64,000 bases of DNA from Pollutimonas harenae (lineage in GTDB: Bacteria; Pseudomonadota; Gammaproteobacteria; Burkholderiales; Burkholderiaceae_B), in assembly GCF_004153685.1 (NCBI RefSeq), contig NZ_SDQD01000001.1:992001-1056000 (forward strand), given 5' to 3'. This document shows, piece after piece, positions 50,720 to 59,978 of the stretch. Numbering within the stretch: the stretch's first letter is position 1; each line of letters starts with the position of its first letter. A program made the position numbers and the translations under genes. The notes beneath the pieces are model-generated. The model was not told the DNA's origin, searched no databases, and worked only from the letters and a program-made list of their open reading frames with translations.

Positions 50720-51789
50720 AAATATTAATAACAGGCGGGGCTGGCTTTATCGGCTCGGCAGTCATACGCCATATTATCCGTAACACCGGTGATAGAGTAG
50801 TCAACATCGACAAACTTACCTATGCTGGCAATCTAGAATCTTTGGCTGAAACGAGTGAAAGCCCACGCTATGCGTTTGAGCAGGTTGATATCTGTGACCG
50901 CGTGGAGGTTGAGCGAGTATTCCGTGATCATCAGCCGGACGTAGTAATGCATTTGGCTGCTGAGTCGCACGTTGATCGTTCCATTGATGGGCCAGCAGCA
51001 TTTATAGAAACCAATATTGTCGGCACCTATGCCCTGCTGGAAGCGGCCCGACAATATTGGCAGGGTCTAGACGAGGCACGCAAGAGTGCCTTCCGATTCC
51101 ACCATATCTCTACCGATGAAGTATATGGGGATTTAGACGGACCAGAAGACTTGTTTACTGAAACTACATCGTACGATCCCAGCAGCCCTTACAGTGCTAG
51201 CAAGGCCAGTTCCGATCACTTGGTACGCGCTTGGCATCGTACCTACGGTCTGCCAACCCTGATTACCAATTGCTCTAATAACTACGGTCCCTATCATTTT
51301 CCGGAAAAGCTGATTCCGCTAATTATTCTCAACGCTCTGGAAAGCAAACCGCTGCCAGTATATGGTAAGGGTAATCAGGTACGCGACTGGCTTTATGTAG
51401 AAGACCATGCTCGTGCATTGTATAAGGTGGTTACCGCGGGCAAGGTTGGCGAAACCTACAATATCGGTGGTTATAACGAAAAGCAGAATATTGAAGTGGT
51501 GCATACTCTTTGTGACCTACTTGACGAGCTTAGTCCGAGTCCGGGTGGTCGTTCTTACCGAACATTGATTGTCCATGTTGAGGATCGCCCGGGCCATGAT
51601 CTGCGCTACGCCATCGATGCCAGCAAGATTCAGCATGAGTTAGATTGGGTCCCAGAGGAAACTTTCGAATCTGGCATTCGAAAGACCGTCGAGTGGTATC
51701 TGAACAACCCTGAATGGGTCACCCACGTAAAATGCGGAGCCTACCAGCAGTGGCTGGAAAAAAACTACAGCGTACGGACAGCCCAATGA
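50716..51789 (+). CDS. rmlB: dTDP-glucose 4,6-dehydratase
   Basis: Second enzyme of dTDP-L-rhamnose synthesis. 357 residues of the extended SDR family: [16 protein letters not shown] for [18 protein letters not shown], the catalytic Thr-Asp-Glu in [11 protein letters not shown], and [15 protein letters not shown] with the YxxxK pair. It overlaps wecC upstream and rmlD downstream (ATGA each), making a tightly coupled operon. Confidence 0.97.
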   Translation: MKILITGGAGFIGSAVIRHIIRNTGDRVVNIDKLTYAGNLESLAETSESPRYAFEQVDICDRVEVERVFRDHQPDVVMHLAAESHVDRSIDGPAAFIETNIVGTYALLEAARQYWQGLDEARKSAFRFHHISTDEVYGDLDGPEDLFTETTSYDPSSPYSASKASSDHLVRAWHRTYGLPTLITNCSNNYGPYHFPEKLIPLIILNALESKPLPVYGKGNQVRDWLYVEDHARALYKVVTAGKVGETYNIGGYNEKQNIEVVHTLCDLLDELSPSPGGRSYRTLIVHVEDRPGHDLRYAIDASKIQHELDWVPEETFESGIRKTVEWYLNNPEWVTHVKCGAYQQWLEKNYSVRTAQ

Positions 51790-52679
51790 AAATCTTGCTT
51801 CTAGGCAAAAACGGCCAAGTTGGCTGGGAATTGCAACGCGCCCTGCAGCCATTAGGCCAAGTCGTCGCCCTGAGCAGGTTCGGGAAGGGTGATCTGGTCG
51901 GTGATCTCACTGACTTATCCGGCTTATACCGTACTCTGAGCAACTACAAACCAGACGTAGTCGTCAACGCCGCTGCGTATACTGCCGTGGACAAGGCAGA
52001 GAGCGAACCTGCCTTAGCTCGACGGATCAATGCTGAAGCGCCACAAGTTTTAGCTGAATGCATGGCAAAGTTGGGTGGCTGGTTGGTACATTACTCCACT
52101 GACTACGTATTCGATGGGAGCGGCGATCATCGATGGTGCGAAGATCAGTCTACCGCACCGCTGAACGTCTACGGGCAAACCAAGCTAGCAGGTGAACAAG
52201 CGATCCAGGCCAGCGGCTGCCAGCATCTAATCTTTCGTACCAGTTGGGTATACGCGGCACGAGGTGGCAATTTTGCTAAGACGATGTTGCGCTTGGCGGC
52301 TGAGCGCGAGCAGCTCAAGGTTATAGATGACCAAATTGGCTCCCCGACCGGAGCAGAGTTGATTGCCGATATTACTGCGCACAGTCTGCGCATCGCAGAC
52401 TGTAAGCCTAAAGTAAGCGGCTTGTATCACTTAGCCGCTGATGGCGAAGTCTCTTGGTATGGCTATGCGAGCTTCGTGATAGAGCAGGCACGCCAAGCAG
52501 GGAAAGTATTGGCAATGCAAAAAATTGCAGCAATCACTACTGCTGATTATCCAACTCCGGCTCAACGGCCACTGAACTCACGACTTGACTGCAGTAAGTT
52601 ACGCAATATTTTTGGCCTGCACTTACCCCATTGGCAAAACGGTGTGCGGCGTTTGCTATCGGAATACAAGGAATATTAA
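51786..52679 (+). CDS. rmlD: dTDP-4-dehydrorhamnose reductase
   Basis: Last enzyme of dTDP-L-rhamnose synthesis. 297 residues from the ATG overlapping the rmlB stop; the longer frame is rmlB read in another phase. SDR features are [32 protein letters not shown], the YSTDYVFDG stretch and YGQTKLAGE. The next gene, rmlA, begins directly after its stop. Confidence 0.96.
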   Translation: MKILLLGKNGQVGWELQRALQPLGQVVALSRFGKGDLVGDLTDLSGLYRTLSNYKPDVVVNAAAYTAVDKAESEPALARRINAEAPQVLAECMAKLGGWLVHYSTDYVFDGSGDHRWCEDQSTAPLNVYGQTKLAGEQAIQASGCQHLIFRTSWVYAARGGNFAKTMLRLAAEREQLKVIDDQIGSPTGAELIADITAHSLRIADCKPKVSGLYHLAADGEVSWYGYASFVIEQARQAGKVLAMQKIAAITTADYPTPAQRPLNSRLDCSKLRNIFGLHLPHWQNGVRRLLSEYKEY

Positions 52680-53561
52680 ATGAATCGCAAAGGCATCATT
52701 CTCGCTGGTGGCTCAGGCACCCGTCTACATCCGATTACTCTGGGTGTCTCTAAGCAACTGCTGCCGATTTATGACAAACCGATGATTTATTATCCGCTAT
52801 CGGTGCTGATGTTGGCTGGGATCCGTGAGATTTTGATTATTAGCACTCCGGAAGACTTGCCAGCGTATCGCAAATTGTTGGGCAGTGGCAATCAGTTTGG
52901 TGTTCATCTGAGCTTCGCAGTACAACCTTCACCGGATGGTCTTGCCCAGGCATTCATTATTGGTGAGGAATTCATTGGCAGCGATGATTGTTGTTTGATT
53001 CTCGGGGACAACATATTCTATGGTCAGCACTTCAGCGACAAACTCAAAGGGGCTGCGGCGCGTGAACACGGTGCAACTATCTTTGGTTATCACGTAACCG
53101 ACCCTGAACGTTTCGGAGTCGTAGAGTTTGACGACGAGGGGCGTGCCGTTAGCATTGAAGAGAAGCCGCGAAAGCCAAAATCCAGTTACGCCGTAACTGG
53201 TTTGTATTTCTACGATAATCGTGTTGTCGAGGTAGCCAAAACCATTCAGCCATCAGCCCGTGGCGAACTGGAGATTTCTGACATCAACCGGATTTACCTG
53301 GAAGAGCAGAGCCTTAATGTGGAAATGCTCGGTCGAGGTTTTGCATGGCTAGACACCGGCACTCACGAATCGCTGTTGGAGGCCGGCCAGTTTGTACACA
53401 CCCTAGAAAAACGTCAAGGCTTCAAAGTTGCCTGTTTGGAAGAAATCGCCTTTCATAATGGCTGGATCAGTGTTGAGCAGGTCCAAGCTCAGGGAGAGTA
53501 TTTGAAAAAAACTGGATATGGCCAATACCTGCTGGCGCTGCTGAAAGAGTCTCTCTCATGA
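52680..53561 (+). CDS. rmlA: Glucose-1-phosphate thymidylyltransferase
   Basis: First and feedback-regulated enzyme of dTDP-L-rhamnose synthesis. 293 residues: the nucleotidyltransferase signature [20 protein letters not shown], then [20 protein letters not shown], the Asp in [10 protein letters not shown] and [19 protein letters not shown]. It abuts rmlD and overlaps rmlC by 4 bp. Confidence 0.97.
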   Translation: MNRKGIILAGGSGTRLHPITLGVSKQLLPIYDKPMIYYPLSVLMLAGIREILIISTPEDLPAYRKLLGSGNQFGVHLSFAVQPSPDGLAQAFIIGEEFIGSDDCCLILGDNIFYGQHFSDKLKGAAAREHGATIFGYHVTDPERFGVVEFDDEGRAVSIEEKPRKPKSSYAVTGLYFYDNRVVEVAKTIQPSARGELEISDINRIYLEEQSLNVEMLGRGFAWLDTGTHESLLEAGQFVHTLEKRQGFKVACLEEIAFHNGWISVEQVQAQGEYLKKTGYGQYLLALLKESLS

Positions 53562-54124
53562 AAATGATTCAAACAGACCTCCCTGGCGTAGTGCTGCTCG
53601 AACCTACAGTGTATGAAGATGAGCGCGGCTGGTTCATGGAAAGCTTCAACGAACAGCGTTTCCATGCTGAGTTGCATAAGTTAAGCTTACCTATCCCGCG
53701 ACCATTTGTGCAGGATAATCATTCCAGCTCAAAAAAAGGGGTGTTGCGAGGCCTGCATTACCAGCGTGAACCCCATGCCCAGGGCAAATTAGTCCGTGTG
53801 ATGAACGGTGTTGCATTTGATGTGGCTGTGGATATTCGCCCGGACTCACTAACGTTTGGCAATTGGGTGGGAGAAACGCTCAGCGCGAAAAACAAGCGTA
53901 TGTTGTGGATTCCGGAAGGCTTCGCTCATGGCTTTCTCGCCTTGGAGGATAATACTCAGTTTATGTATAAAACGACGGACTACTATGCGAAAGACTACGA
54001 GGCTGCGATTCGTTGGGATGATCCGAGCCTAGATATCAAATGGCCTATAAGAACTCAGATCGTAATATCTGAAAAAGACCAGCAAGCGAATTACCTGAAC
54101 ACCGTCAAGCTTGGTGGAATATAA
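53558..54124 (+). CDS. rmlC: dTDP-4-dehydrorhamnose 3,5-epimerase
   Basis: Third enzyme of dTDP-L-rhamnose synthesis. 188 residues of cupin fold: [36 protein letters not shown] with the catalytic His, VVDIRPDS-like [18 protein letters not shown], and [13 protein letters not shown]. It closes the rmlBDAC set. A sharp drop in GC begins right after it. Confidence 0.97.
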   Translation: MKMIQTDLPGVVLLEPTVYEDERGWFMESFNEQRFHAELHKLSLPIPRPFVQDNHSSSKKGVLRGLHYQREPHAQGKLVRVMNGVAFDVAVDIRPDSLTFGNWVGETLSAKNKRMLWIPEGFAHGFLALEDNTQFMYKTTDYYAKDYEAAIRWDDPSLDIKWPIRTQIVISEKDQQANYLNTVKLGGI

Positions 54125-54226
54125 GCTGCAAATTTGCAGTTATCGTCGTGGATATATTGCCGATTTCTGGCACCCTGTGGCCAAGAATTAGTAGCTGTGG
54201 TAGAGAGAGTTGTATGAAGGGTCCTA

Positions 54227-55489
54227 ATGAGACTTAATTCACACATAATTAATGGTTTATCCTTGATGGTGATACAGGGCGCCAATGCTTTGTTTCCATT
54301 ATTGATATTTCCTTATTTACTGAGTGTTTTGGGTAAGGACGCCTTTGCCGAAATGGTCGTAGCAGAGACGTTGGCCTTCTATGTACTTACGGTATGTCTT
54401 TATAGCTTTGATATCAGCGGTGTGCAGGCGATAATTGATGCTAGAAGTCAGAGTGAAAAAGCAAGAGAAGCTGAATGTTTTATTAATATTCTTAGCGTGC
54501 GAATAGTTTTATTCCTTATTTCTTCTCTTATAGTGGTAAGCCTCTACTACGTATTTACCGATGGTAATGTATTGATTCTACTTGGATGGCTGGCTTTTTC
54601 GCTAGGATTGATTCTTCAGTGCAACTACTATTTTCAGGCAATTGAAAATAATCTACTGCTAGCCGTTTTTGTTCTGATTGCACGCTTGGCCGGAGTGGTG
54701 GCAGTATATGTTTTTATCCATAGCGAAGCAGATGTTGTTTTGACATCACTGATATTGGGAGCTAGCTTTTTATTATCGGGCGTTGCAGCAATCATTGTCT
54801 TATTTAACCACTTTACCCTTAATTGCGTGAGGTTGGCTAGCATCAACGCGATGATCTCGCTGATTTACGAAGGACGCCATTTGTTTTTCGGTAATGTCTC
54901 AGTTACGCTCTTTCGTGGTGCAAACGTACTGATTTTGGCTGGCGTCTCAAATAGCACAGCAGTTTCCTCCTACGCGTTGGCAGAGAAGGTGATTAAAAGT
55001 ATTCAGGCTCTAGCGCGACCGCTTAATCAGCTCTTCGTGCCTAGAGTTGTAAAAGCTTGGTCGCTCTTAAGCATCAAACAGAGGAATAATTTACAAGCTT
55101 TTCACCTGGTTTGGAGGAATACACGTGTTCAAGTATTTCTCATGGCTTTTGTACTGCCAATCGGGGTGGTGTCTATCTATATCGCTCATACTTGGGGAAT
55201 AGTACCTGGTTTTAGTGATCAGACGATTTTGCTCATTGCATTAATGGCACCGGCAGTTATTTTTGGTGTAGCTAATGCTATGTTTGGTGCTGTAGGCTTG
55301 AATCTAATCGGCGCACAATCCTACTTTGCTTCCGTGGTATTTATTGTAGGGGCATGTATTTTTCTATTCTCGATGATTATGTCTCGCTATTATGCTGCAT
55401 TCGGTGCGGCATCTGCTTTTATATTAGCGGAGATGTTGCTTTTAACGTCATTCACCTGGAAATATCTGAGGACACCTACCCATGGATGA
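54227..55489 (+). CDS. wzx: Oligosaccharide flippase, Wzx family (locus 2)
   Basis: 420-residue membrane protein with about twelve hydrophobic segments, PST/Wzx pattern (SLMVIQGANALFPLLIFPYLL, then FGNVSVTLFRGANVLILAGV and EKVIKSIQALARPLNQLFVPR). It flips the lipid-linked repeat unit to the periplasm. Base composition is much more AT-rich than wecB-rmlC upstream, as is usual for the serotype-specific part of such loci. It overlaps wzy by 8 bp. Confidence 0.88.
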   Translation: MRLNSHIINGLSLMVIQGANALFPLLIFPYLLSVLGKDAFAEMVVAETLAFYVLTVCLYSFDISGVQAIIDARSQSEKAREAECFINILSVRIVLFLISSLIVVSLYYVFTDGNVLILLGWLAFSLGLILQCNYYFQAIENNLLLAVFVLIARLAGVVAVYVFIHSEADVVLTSLILGASFLLSGVAAIIVLFNHFTLNCVRLASINAMISLIYEGRHLFFGNVSVTLFRGANVLILAGVSNSTAVSSYALAEKVIKSIQALARPLNQLFVPRVVKAWSLLSIKQRNNLQAFHLVWRNTRVQVFLMAFVLPIGVVSIYIAHTWGIVPGFSDQTILLIALMAPAVIFGVANAMFGAVGLNLIGAQSYFASVVFIVGACIFLFSMIMSRYYAAFGAASAFILAEMLLLTSFTWKYLRTPTHG

Positions 55490-56816
55490 TTTCTGGTTTT
55501 TAAAAATAATTAATATATTTTTAGCATCTCTATTTTTTTCTTGGGCTTGGTGTATAAAAAAAGTTGTTGGTGTTTGGCTAAATCCAGCCTCTATATTTTT
55601 ATTGTTCTGGTTTTTCTTTACGGCATTTCCATTAATAATTGCTTTTGAGGTTCCTGTTGATCCATGGGCAATAATTTATATTTTTTTATTCTGTTTTTTC
55701 TTTTCTCTCCCCAGTTTTTTATTTCATTGGTCATATGCACTTACGCGTAATGAATGTAAGTTATCGGCTGAGCACTATTTTGACACACCGGTGATGGCTA
55801 GTGCCTTGTATTTTTTTGCTGCATTTTCAGTATCAATGGTTTTTTTGAGTGTGCTACAGCAAGGTATTTCAATCACTCAGCTATTGGAAGACCCTGTCGC
55901 TGTAGGCGGTATTTATGCAGGGAAGCGCTATTCAGGTGAAATTGTACCGAGCTTATATGCACAGCTTGGCTTGCAATGTAGCTATTACACGGCAGCGCTT
56001 GGGGGACTTGTTTACGGTTCAAGAAGAAAGGTACGTGGTAAAACTATATTGCTCATTTTAGTTTTTTTGCCTGCTCTTCTTGTCATGTTTTTGCAAAGTG
56101 CTAAGGGGCTATTTTTCTTTTCTATGTTCCTGTTTCTTGGCGGAATTTTAGTATCCAAAATTTATAATAAAGACTTGACTTTAATTGATTTATCGGGCAT
56201 CCGAAAAATATTTCTCTATGGGTTTCTATTTTTACCTATTTTGCTTGTTTCTTTTTTGTCTCGTGGAATATATCAACTTAATGATACTGTTTTAATTATT
56301 AATCGACTCCGATTTTATTTGATTAGCTATTCCTCAGTTCATTTACCAGCTTTTTCAGACTGGTTTTCCGAGCGTTATTTAAGTGGATCGTTGTTGCAAT
56401 ACAAACAAGAGTTTCTAACAACGGGATTTTATACTTTCATGTCTTTTTTTCAATTGGCTGGCGATAATCGTAGTGTGCCAATGGGAGTATATGATGAGTA
56501 TTTTACCTATGGAGACTATATAAAAGGCAATCTTTTTACCGTATTTCGTGGGTTAATTACTGATTTTGGCCTGATGGGGAGTATGGTTTTTGCCCTTATT
56601 GTAGGAAGTATTAGCTGTATTGGCTATTGGCTCCTGTTAACTCAACGTAAAAGTGCTTTTGCGATAGTATTTTTTGTGTATTTTGTTGCAATAAGCTATC
56701 AGACATTTGTCATTAGCTCATTAACATGGTTGACTATTCCTTTTGTTTTTTTGATTCAATGGACCATGTTGTTTTTTATGATGAAAGTGAAAATTTATTC
56801 GAGAATCGAAAAATGA
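55482..56816 (+). CDS. wzy: O-antigen/EPS polymerase, Wzy-like
   Basis: 444 residues with ten to twelve membrane segments and one long periplasmic loop around residues 280-360 (SERYLSGSLLQYKQEF... DNRSVPMGVYDEYF). Sequence is poorly conserved; the call rests on topology, length, the oligosaccharide repeat unit polymerase look and the position between wzx and a glycosyltransferase. Very AT-rich with long T-runs. It overlaps the following gene by ATGA. Confidence 0.8.
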   Translation: MDDFWFLKIINIFLASLFFSWAWCIKKVVGVWLNPASIFLLFWFFFTAFPLIIAFEVPVDPWAIIYIFLFCFFFSLPSFLFHWSYALTRNECKLSAEHYFDTPVMASALYFFAAFSVSMVFLSVLQQGISITQLLEDPVAVGGIYAGKRYSGEIVPSLYAQLGLQCSYYTAALGGLVYGSRRKVRGKTILLILVFLPALLVMFLQSAKGLFFFSMFLFLGGILVSKIYNKDLTLIDLSGIRKIFLYGFLFLPILLVSFLSRGIYQLNDTVLIINRLRFYLISYSSVHLPAFSDWFSERYLSGSLLQYKQEFLTTGFYTFMSFFQLAGDNRSVPMGVYDEYFTYGDYIKGNLFTVFRGLITDFGLMGSMVFALIVGSISCIGYWLLLTQRKSAFAIVFFVYFVAISYQTFVISSLTWLTIPFVFLIQWTMLFFMMKVKIYSRIEK

Positions 56817-57658
56817 AAGTTTGCTTGGTTCCTGTTTGCTTTAATGCGTATGATGATGCGTTTCGTTTTCTCGAATCAATTGATCATGCATTCAATAATT
56901 GTTCCAATCTTACGCTCAATATTATATTTGCGGATAACTCTACGATATCCCCAAATATTGATATTTCGCGTCGGGAATGCGCCTATTCATTCCATTATAT
57001 GAAGAACGATAACGTTGGCTATTTTCCTGCCTTTAATAAGGCGTTATGTAATTTATCCGAAGGGATCGATAACTATGACTATGTGATTGTGTGTAACGTG
57101 GATCTGGTGGTTGCAGAAGATTTTTTTTCGTCGCTTCTTATCAATCAACCGAGTGATCAAATAGGTTTACTGGCACCTGGGATCTTCTCGGATAAGGATG
57201 GCCGTAATTTGAATCCAAAGATGATGCACCGTCCTAGTAAACGCAAAATTGAGATGATGCACTTGATTTGTTCAAGTGTTATGTTGTTTTTCTGGTATGG
57301 AAAACTAGCCAGTGTGAGGCAGCAGGTGCGTGCTTGGAGACAGCAGTGGAACCGGAGAATACCAACATCAACGACACACATGCAAGAGTGCGAAATGTAC
57401 GGGGCGCATGGCTCATTTATGATCTTTACTCGCAGCTACTTTGCGCAGGGTGCGCATGTTTTTTATCCAAGATTTCTTTTTGGCGAAGAGGTTTTTGTGG
57501 CTGAACAATTGCGCATGCACGGCTTAAAAATTAAAAACGCTCCAAATATTCAAATTTTTGATAAAGAGCATGCCTCAACTTCGCGAGTAAAATTGAATTT
57601 TATTTGTTCGGAACATAAGAAATCTTACGATTATCTTAAGGAGCATTTTTTTTCATAG
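56813..57658 (+). CDS. Glycosyltransferase family 2, rhamnosyltransferase-like
   Basis: 281 residues from the ATG overlapping the wzy stop; the frame opens earlier inside wzy. GT-A elements are VCLVPVCFNAYDDAFRFLESI, IIFADNSTISP, NVGYFPAFNKAL and the metal-site region VIVCNVDLVVAEDFF. The NVGYFPAFN stretch is like that of rhamnosyltransferases, which would fit the rml genes nearby; that link is inference. AT-rich like wzx and wzy, and last gene of that insert. Confidence 0.82.
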   Translation: MKVCLVPVCFNAYDDAFRFLESIDHAFNNCSNLTLNIIFADNSTISPNIDISRRECAYSFHYMKNDNVGYFPAFNKALCNLSEGIDNYDYVIVCNVDLVVAEDFFSSLLINQPSDQIGLLAPGIFSDKDGRNLNPKMMHRPSKRKIEMMHLICSSVMLFFWYGKLASVRQQVRAWRQQWNRRIPTSTTHMQECEMYGAHGSFMIFTRSYFAQGAHVFYPRFLFGEEVFVAEQLRMHGLKIKNAPNIQIFDKEHASTSRVKLNFICSEHKKSYDYLKEHFFS

Positions 57659-57842
57659 TAAATTTAAAACGTGACCAATGTTGGTTTTTTTGATGTAGAA
57701 ATTTAATGATCTCTTTGCGATTTTGAAATTATACTTACCGAATTAAAACCTCGCTCTCTAATTCAGATGGTAAAAAGGCTGATGATCTTTCAATTAAAGC
57801 AAACTGCTTGGATAATAACTGGTTTTTCACATTGAGGGTGCT

Positions 57843-59978
57843 ATGAAGCAGGTTCTTCAAGATATGGCTAACGGTGGTACTAACGTTACGGTTTCTCCTT
57901 CGCCGCAAGTATCACCTGAACACATAATCATTAATAGCAGTGTTTCGCTGATTTCGGCGGGAACCGAGCGGATGCTCGTGGATTTCGGCAAAGCTTCGTA
58001 TTTGGCAAAGGCTAGACAGCAACCAGAAAAGGTCAGATTGGTATTGGAAAAAGTCGGCACCGATGGCTTGATGACGACTATTGAGGCGGTCCAGTCTAAA
58101 CTAGCTCAGCCATTGCCTTTAGGGTACTGCAATGTTGGTGTGGTTGCAGAAGTGGGTAGAGGCGCCGACTCCTTCAAGGTCGGGGACCGGGTTGTGTCCA
58201 ACGGCCCACATGCGGATGTGGTTCGTGTATCCAAGAACCTTGCAGCCAAGATACCTGACACAGTCAGTGATGAAGAGGCTTCTTTTGTTGTGGTTGCTAG
58301 CATCGGATTGCAGGGCATTCGCCTTGCGAAACCTACTCTTGGTGAAGCTTTTGTCGTTACCGGAGTAGGTCTGATTGGTTTACTTACTGTGCAATTGTTG
58401 CGCGCACATGGCTGTCGTGTGCTGGCAATTGACTTTGACCAGGCAAAACTTGATATCGCACGCCAGTTTGGGGCGGAAATATGCAACCCCGCCCGTGGAG
58501 AAGACCCCGTTGCAGCAGGTATGGCGTTCAGTCGTGGGGTTGGTGTCGACGGCGTGATTATTACGGCGTCCACCAAGACAAGTGATCCTGTTTTGCAGGC
58601 AGCTCAGATGAGCCGTAAGCGTGGACGTATTATCTTAGTTGGGGTGACTGGTCTCGAGCTTAACCGGGCAGACTTCTATGAAAAGGAGTTGTCTTTCCAG
58701 GTTTCCTGTTCTTATGGCCCTGGTCGTTATGACCCAGACTACGAAGAGAAGGGGTGGGACTACCCCGTAGGCTTTGTTCGCTGGACTGAGCAGCGTAACT
58801 TTGAAGCGGTGCTCGATATGATGGCGTCGGGGCGGTTGGATGTTAAGCCGCTGATCACTCATCGGTTCGATTTTGAAGACGCTCCTAAGGCTTATGATTT
58901 ACTGACTACAGACAAGTCGGCCCTAGGTATCTTGCTGCTGTATAAAAGTGAGTCAGTTGCGCGGCATGTTTCCACTGTGAAACTGAAGGGCGATACTGCC
59001 ATCAACCCTGGGAAACCAGTTGTGGGATTCGTTGGGGCAGGTAATTACGCGTCTCGTATCCTGATCCCTGCCTTCAGAGCTGCAGGCGCTCAGATGTATT
59101 CGATTTCCACCTCGGGGGGAATCAATGGTGTCGTTCATGGTGAAAAGGCCGGCTTTGCCGAGGTGACGACCGATACCCAGGCAATGATTGAGAACACTTC
59201 CATCAATACCATTGCCGTGGTAACTCGACACAACAGTCATGCTCGTTTTGTTTCTGCTGCATTGCAGGCTGGTAAACATGTGTTTGTCGAAAAGCCTCTG
59301 GCAATCACTTTGGATGAATTGGCGGAGGTTGAGCAGGCTTACACCGTAGCTCAAGAAAGAGGCGGGGCGTATTTGATGGTTGGCTTCAACCGTCGTTTTT
59401 CGCCTCAGGTACAGAAGATGAAAGCTTTGCTCGCTTCGGTCAATGAGCCAAAGTCTTTCATTATGACCATGAACGCAGGTGCGATCCCCGCTGATCACTG
59501 GACGCAGAATAAGGAGTTAGGTGGTGGGCGCATTATCGGCGAGGCTTGCCACTTCATTGATCTGATGCGATTCTTGGCGGGTTCCGAGATTGTGTCGGTC
59601 CAGGCGCGTCGGATGGGGGACAGCCCCGGGGTAGCGGTGAGTGAAGACAAGGCATCTATTACTCTTGGCTTTGCCGATGGCTCTTTCGGTACGATTCTCT
59701 ACCTGGCCAACGGGGCAGCAAGCTTTCCGAAAGAGCGCGTCGAAGTTTTTGCTGTTGGGCGGGTTCTGCAGCTGGATAACTTCCGCAAGCTTAAGGGCTT
59801 CGGTTGGCCGGGGTTCAAGAAAATGAATCTGTGGAAGCAAGACAAGGGCCAGAGTGCTTGTGCGGCTGCTTTTCTGGGGGCTATCGAAAAAGGTGAGCCT
59901 ACGCCTATTCCGTCAGAGGAAATCTTCGAAGTTGCCCGGGTAACTATCGAGGCGACGGATATATTGCGTAATCAATGA
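57843..59978 (+). CDS. Two-domain oxidoreductase: zinc-type alcohol dehydrogenase fused to Gfo/Idh/MocA
   Basis: 711 residues with a GAGG site upstream. Residues 1-370 follow the medium-chain dehydrogenase pattern (GYCNVGVVAEVGRGADSFKVGDRV, cofactor site FVVTGVGLIGLLTVQLLRA). Residues 385-711 follow Gfo/Idh/MocA (VGFVGAGNYASRILIPAF, HVFVEKPLAITLDEL, GGGRIIGEACHFIDLMRFL). Each half should bind its own NAD(P). Such fusions occur in polysaccharide loci beside a heparinase-fold gene, as here. The substrate, presumably a nucleotide sugar or lipid-linked sugar, is unknown. Confidence 0.85.
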   Translation: MKQVLQDMANGGTNVTVSPSPQVSPEHIIINSSVSLISAGTERMLVDFGKASYLAKARQQPEKVRLVLEKVGTDGLMTTIEAVQSKLAQPLPLGYCNVGVVAEVGRGADSFKVGDRVVSNGPHADVVRVSKNLAAKIPDTVSDEEASFVVVASIGLQGIRLAKPTLGEAFVVTGVGLIGLLTVQLLRAHGCRVLAIDFDQAKLDIARQFGAEICNPARGEDPVAAGMAFSRGVGVDGVIITASTKTSDPVLQAAQMSRKRGRIILVGVTGLELNRADFYEKELSFQVSCSYGPGRYDPDYEEKGWDYPVGFVRWTEQRNFEAVLDMMASGRLDVKPLITHRFDFEDAPKAYDLLTTDKSALGILLLYKSESVARHVSTVKLKGDTAINPGKPVVGFVGAGNYASRILIPAFRAAGAQMYSISTSGGINGVVHGEKAGFAEVTTDTQAMIENTSINTIAVVTRHNSHARFVSAALQAGKHVFVEKPLAITLDELAEVEQAYTVAQERGGAYLMVGFNRRFSPQVQKMKALLASVNEPKSFIMTMNAGAIPADHWTQNKELGGGRIIGEACHFIDLMRFLAGSEIVSVQARRMGDSPGVAVSEDKASITLGFADGSFGTILYLANGAASFPKERVEVFAVGRVLQLDNFRKLKGFGWPGFKKMNLWKQDKGQSACAAAFLGAIEKGEPTPIPSEEIFEVARVTIEATDILRNQ

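Noticed and set aside
57672-57692. ACCAA-TG-TTGGT followed by seven T, considered as a terminator after the locus 2 glycosyltransferase
   Set aside because: The loop would have only two bases and the stem five pairs, so it is too weak to call, although termination in this spacer is plausible.
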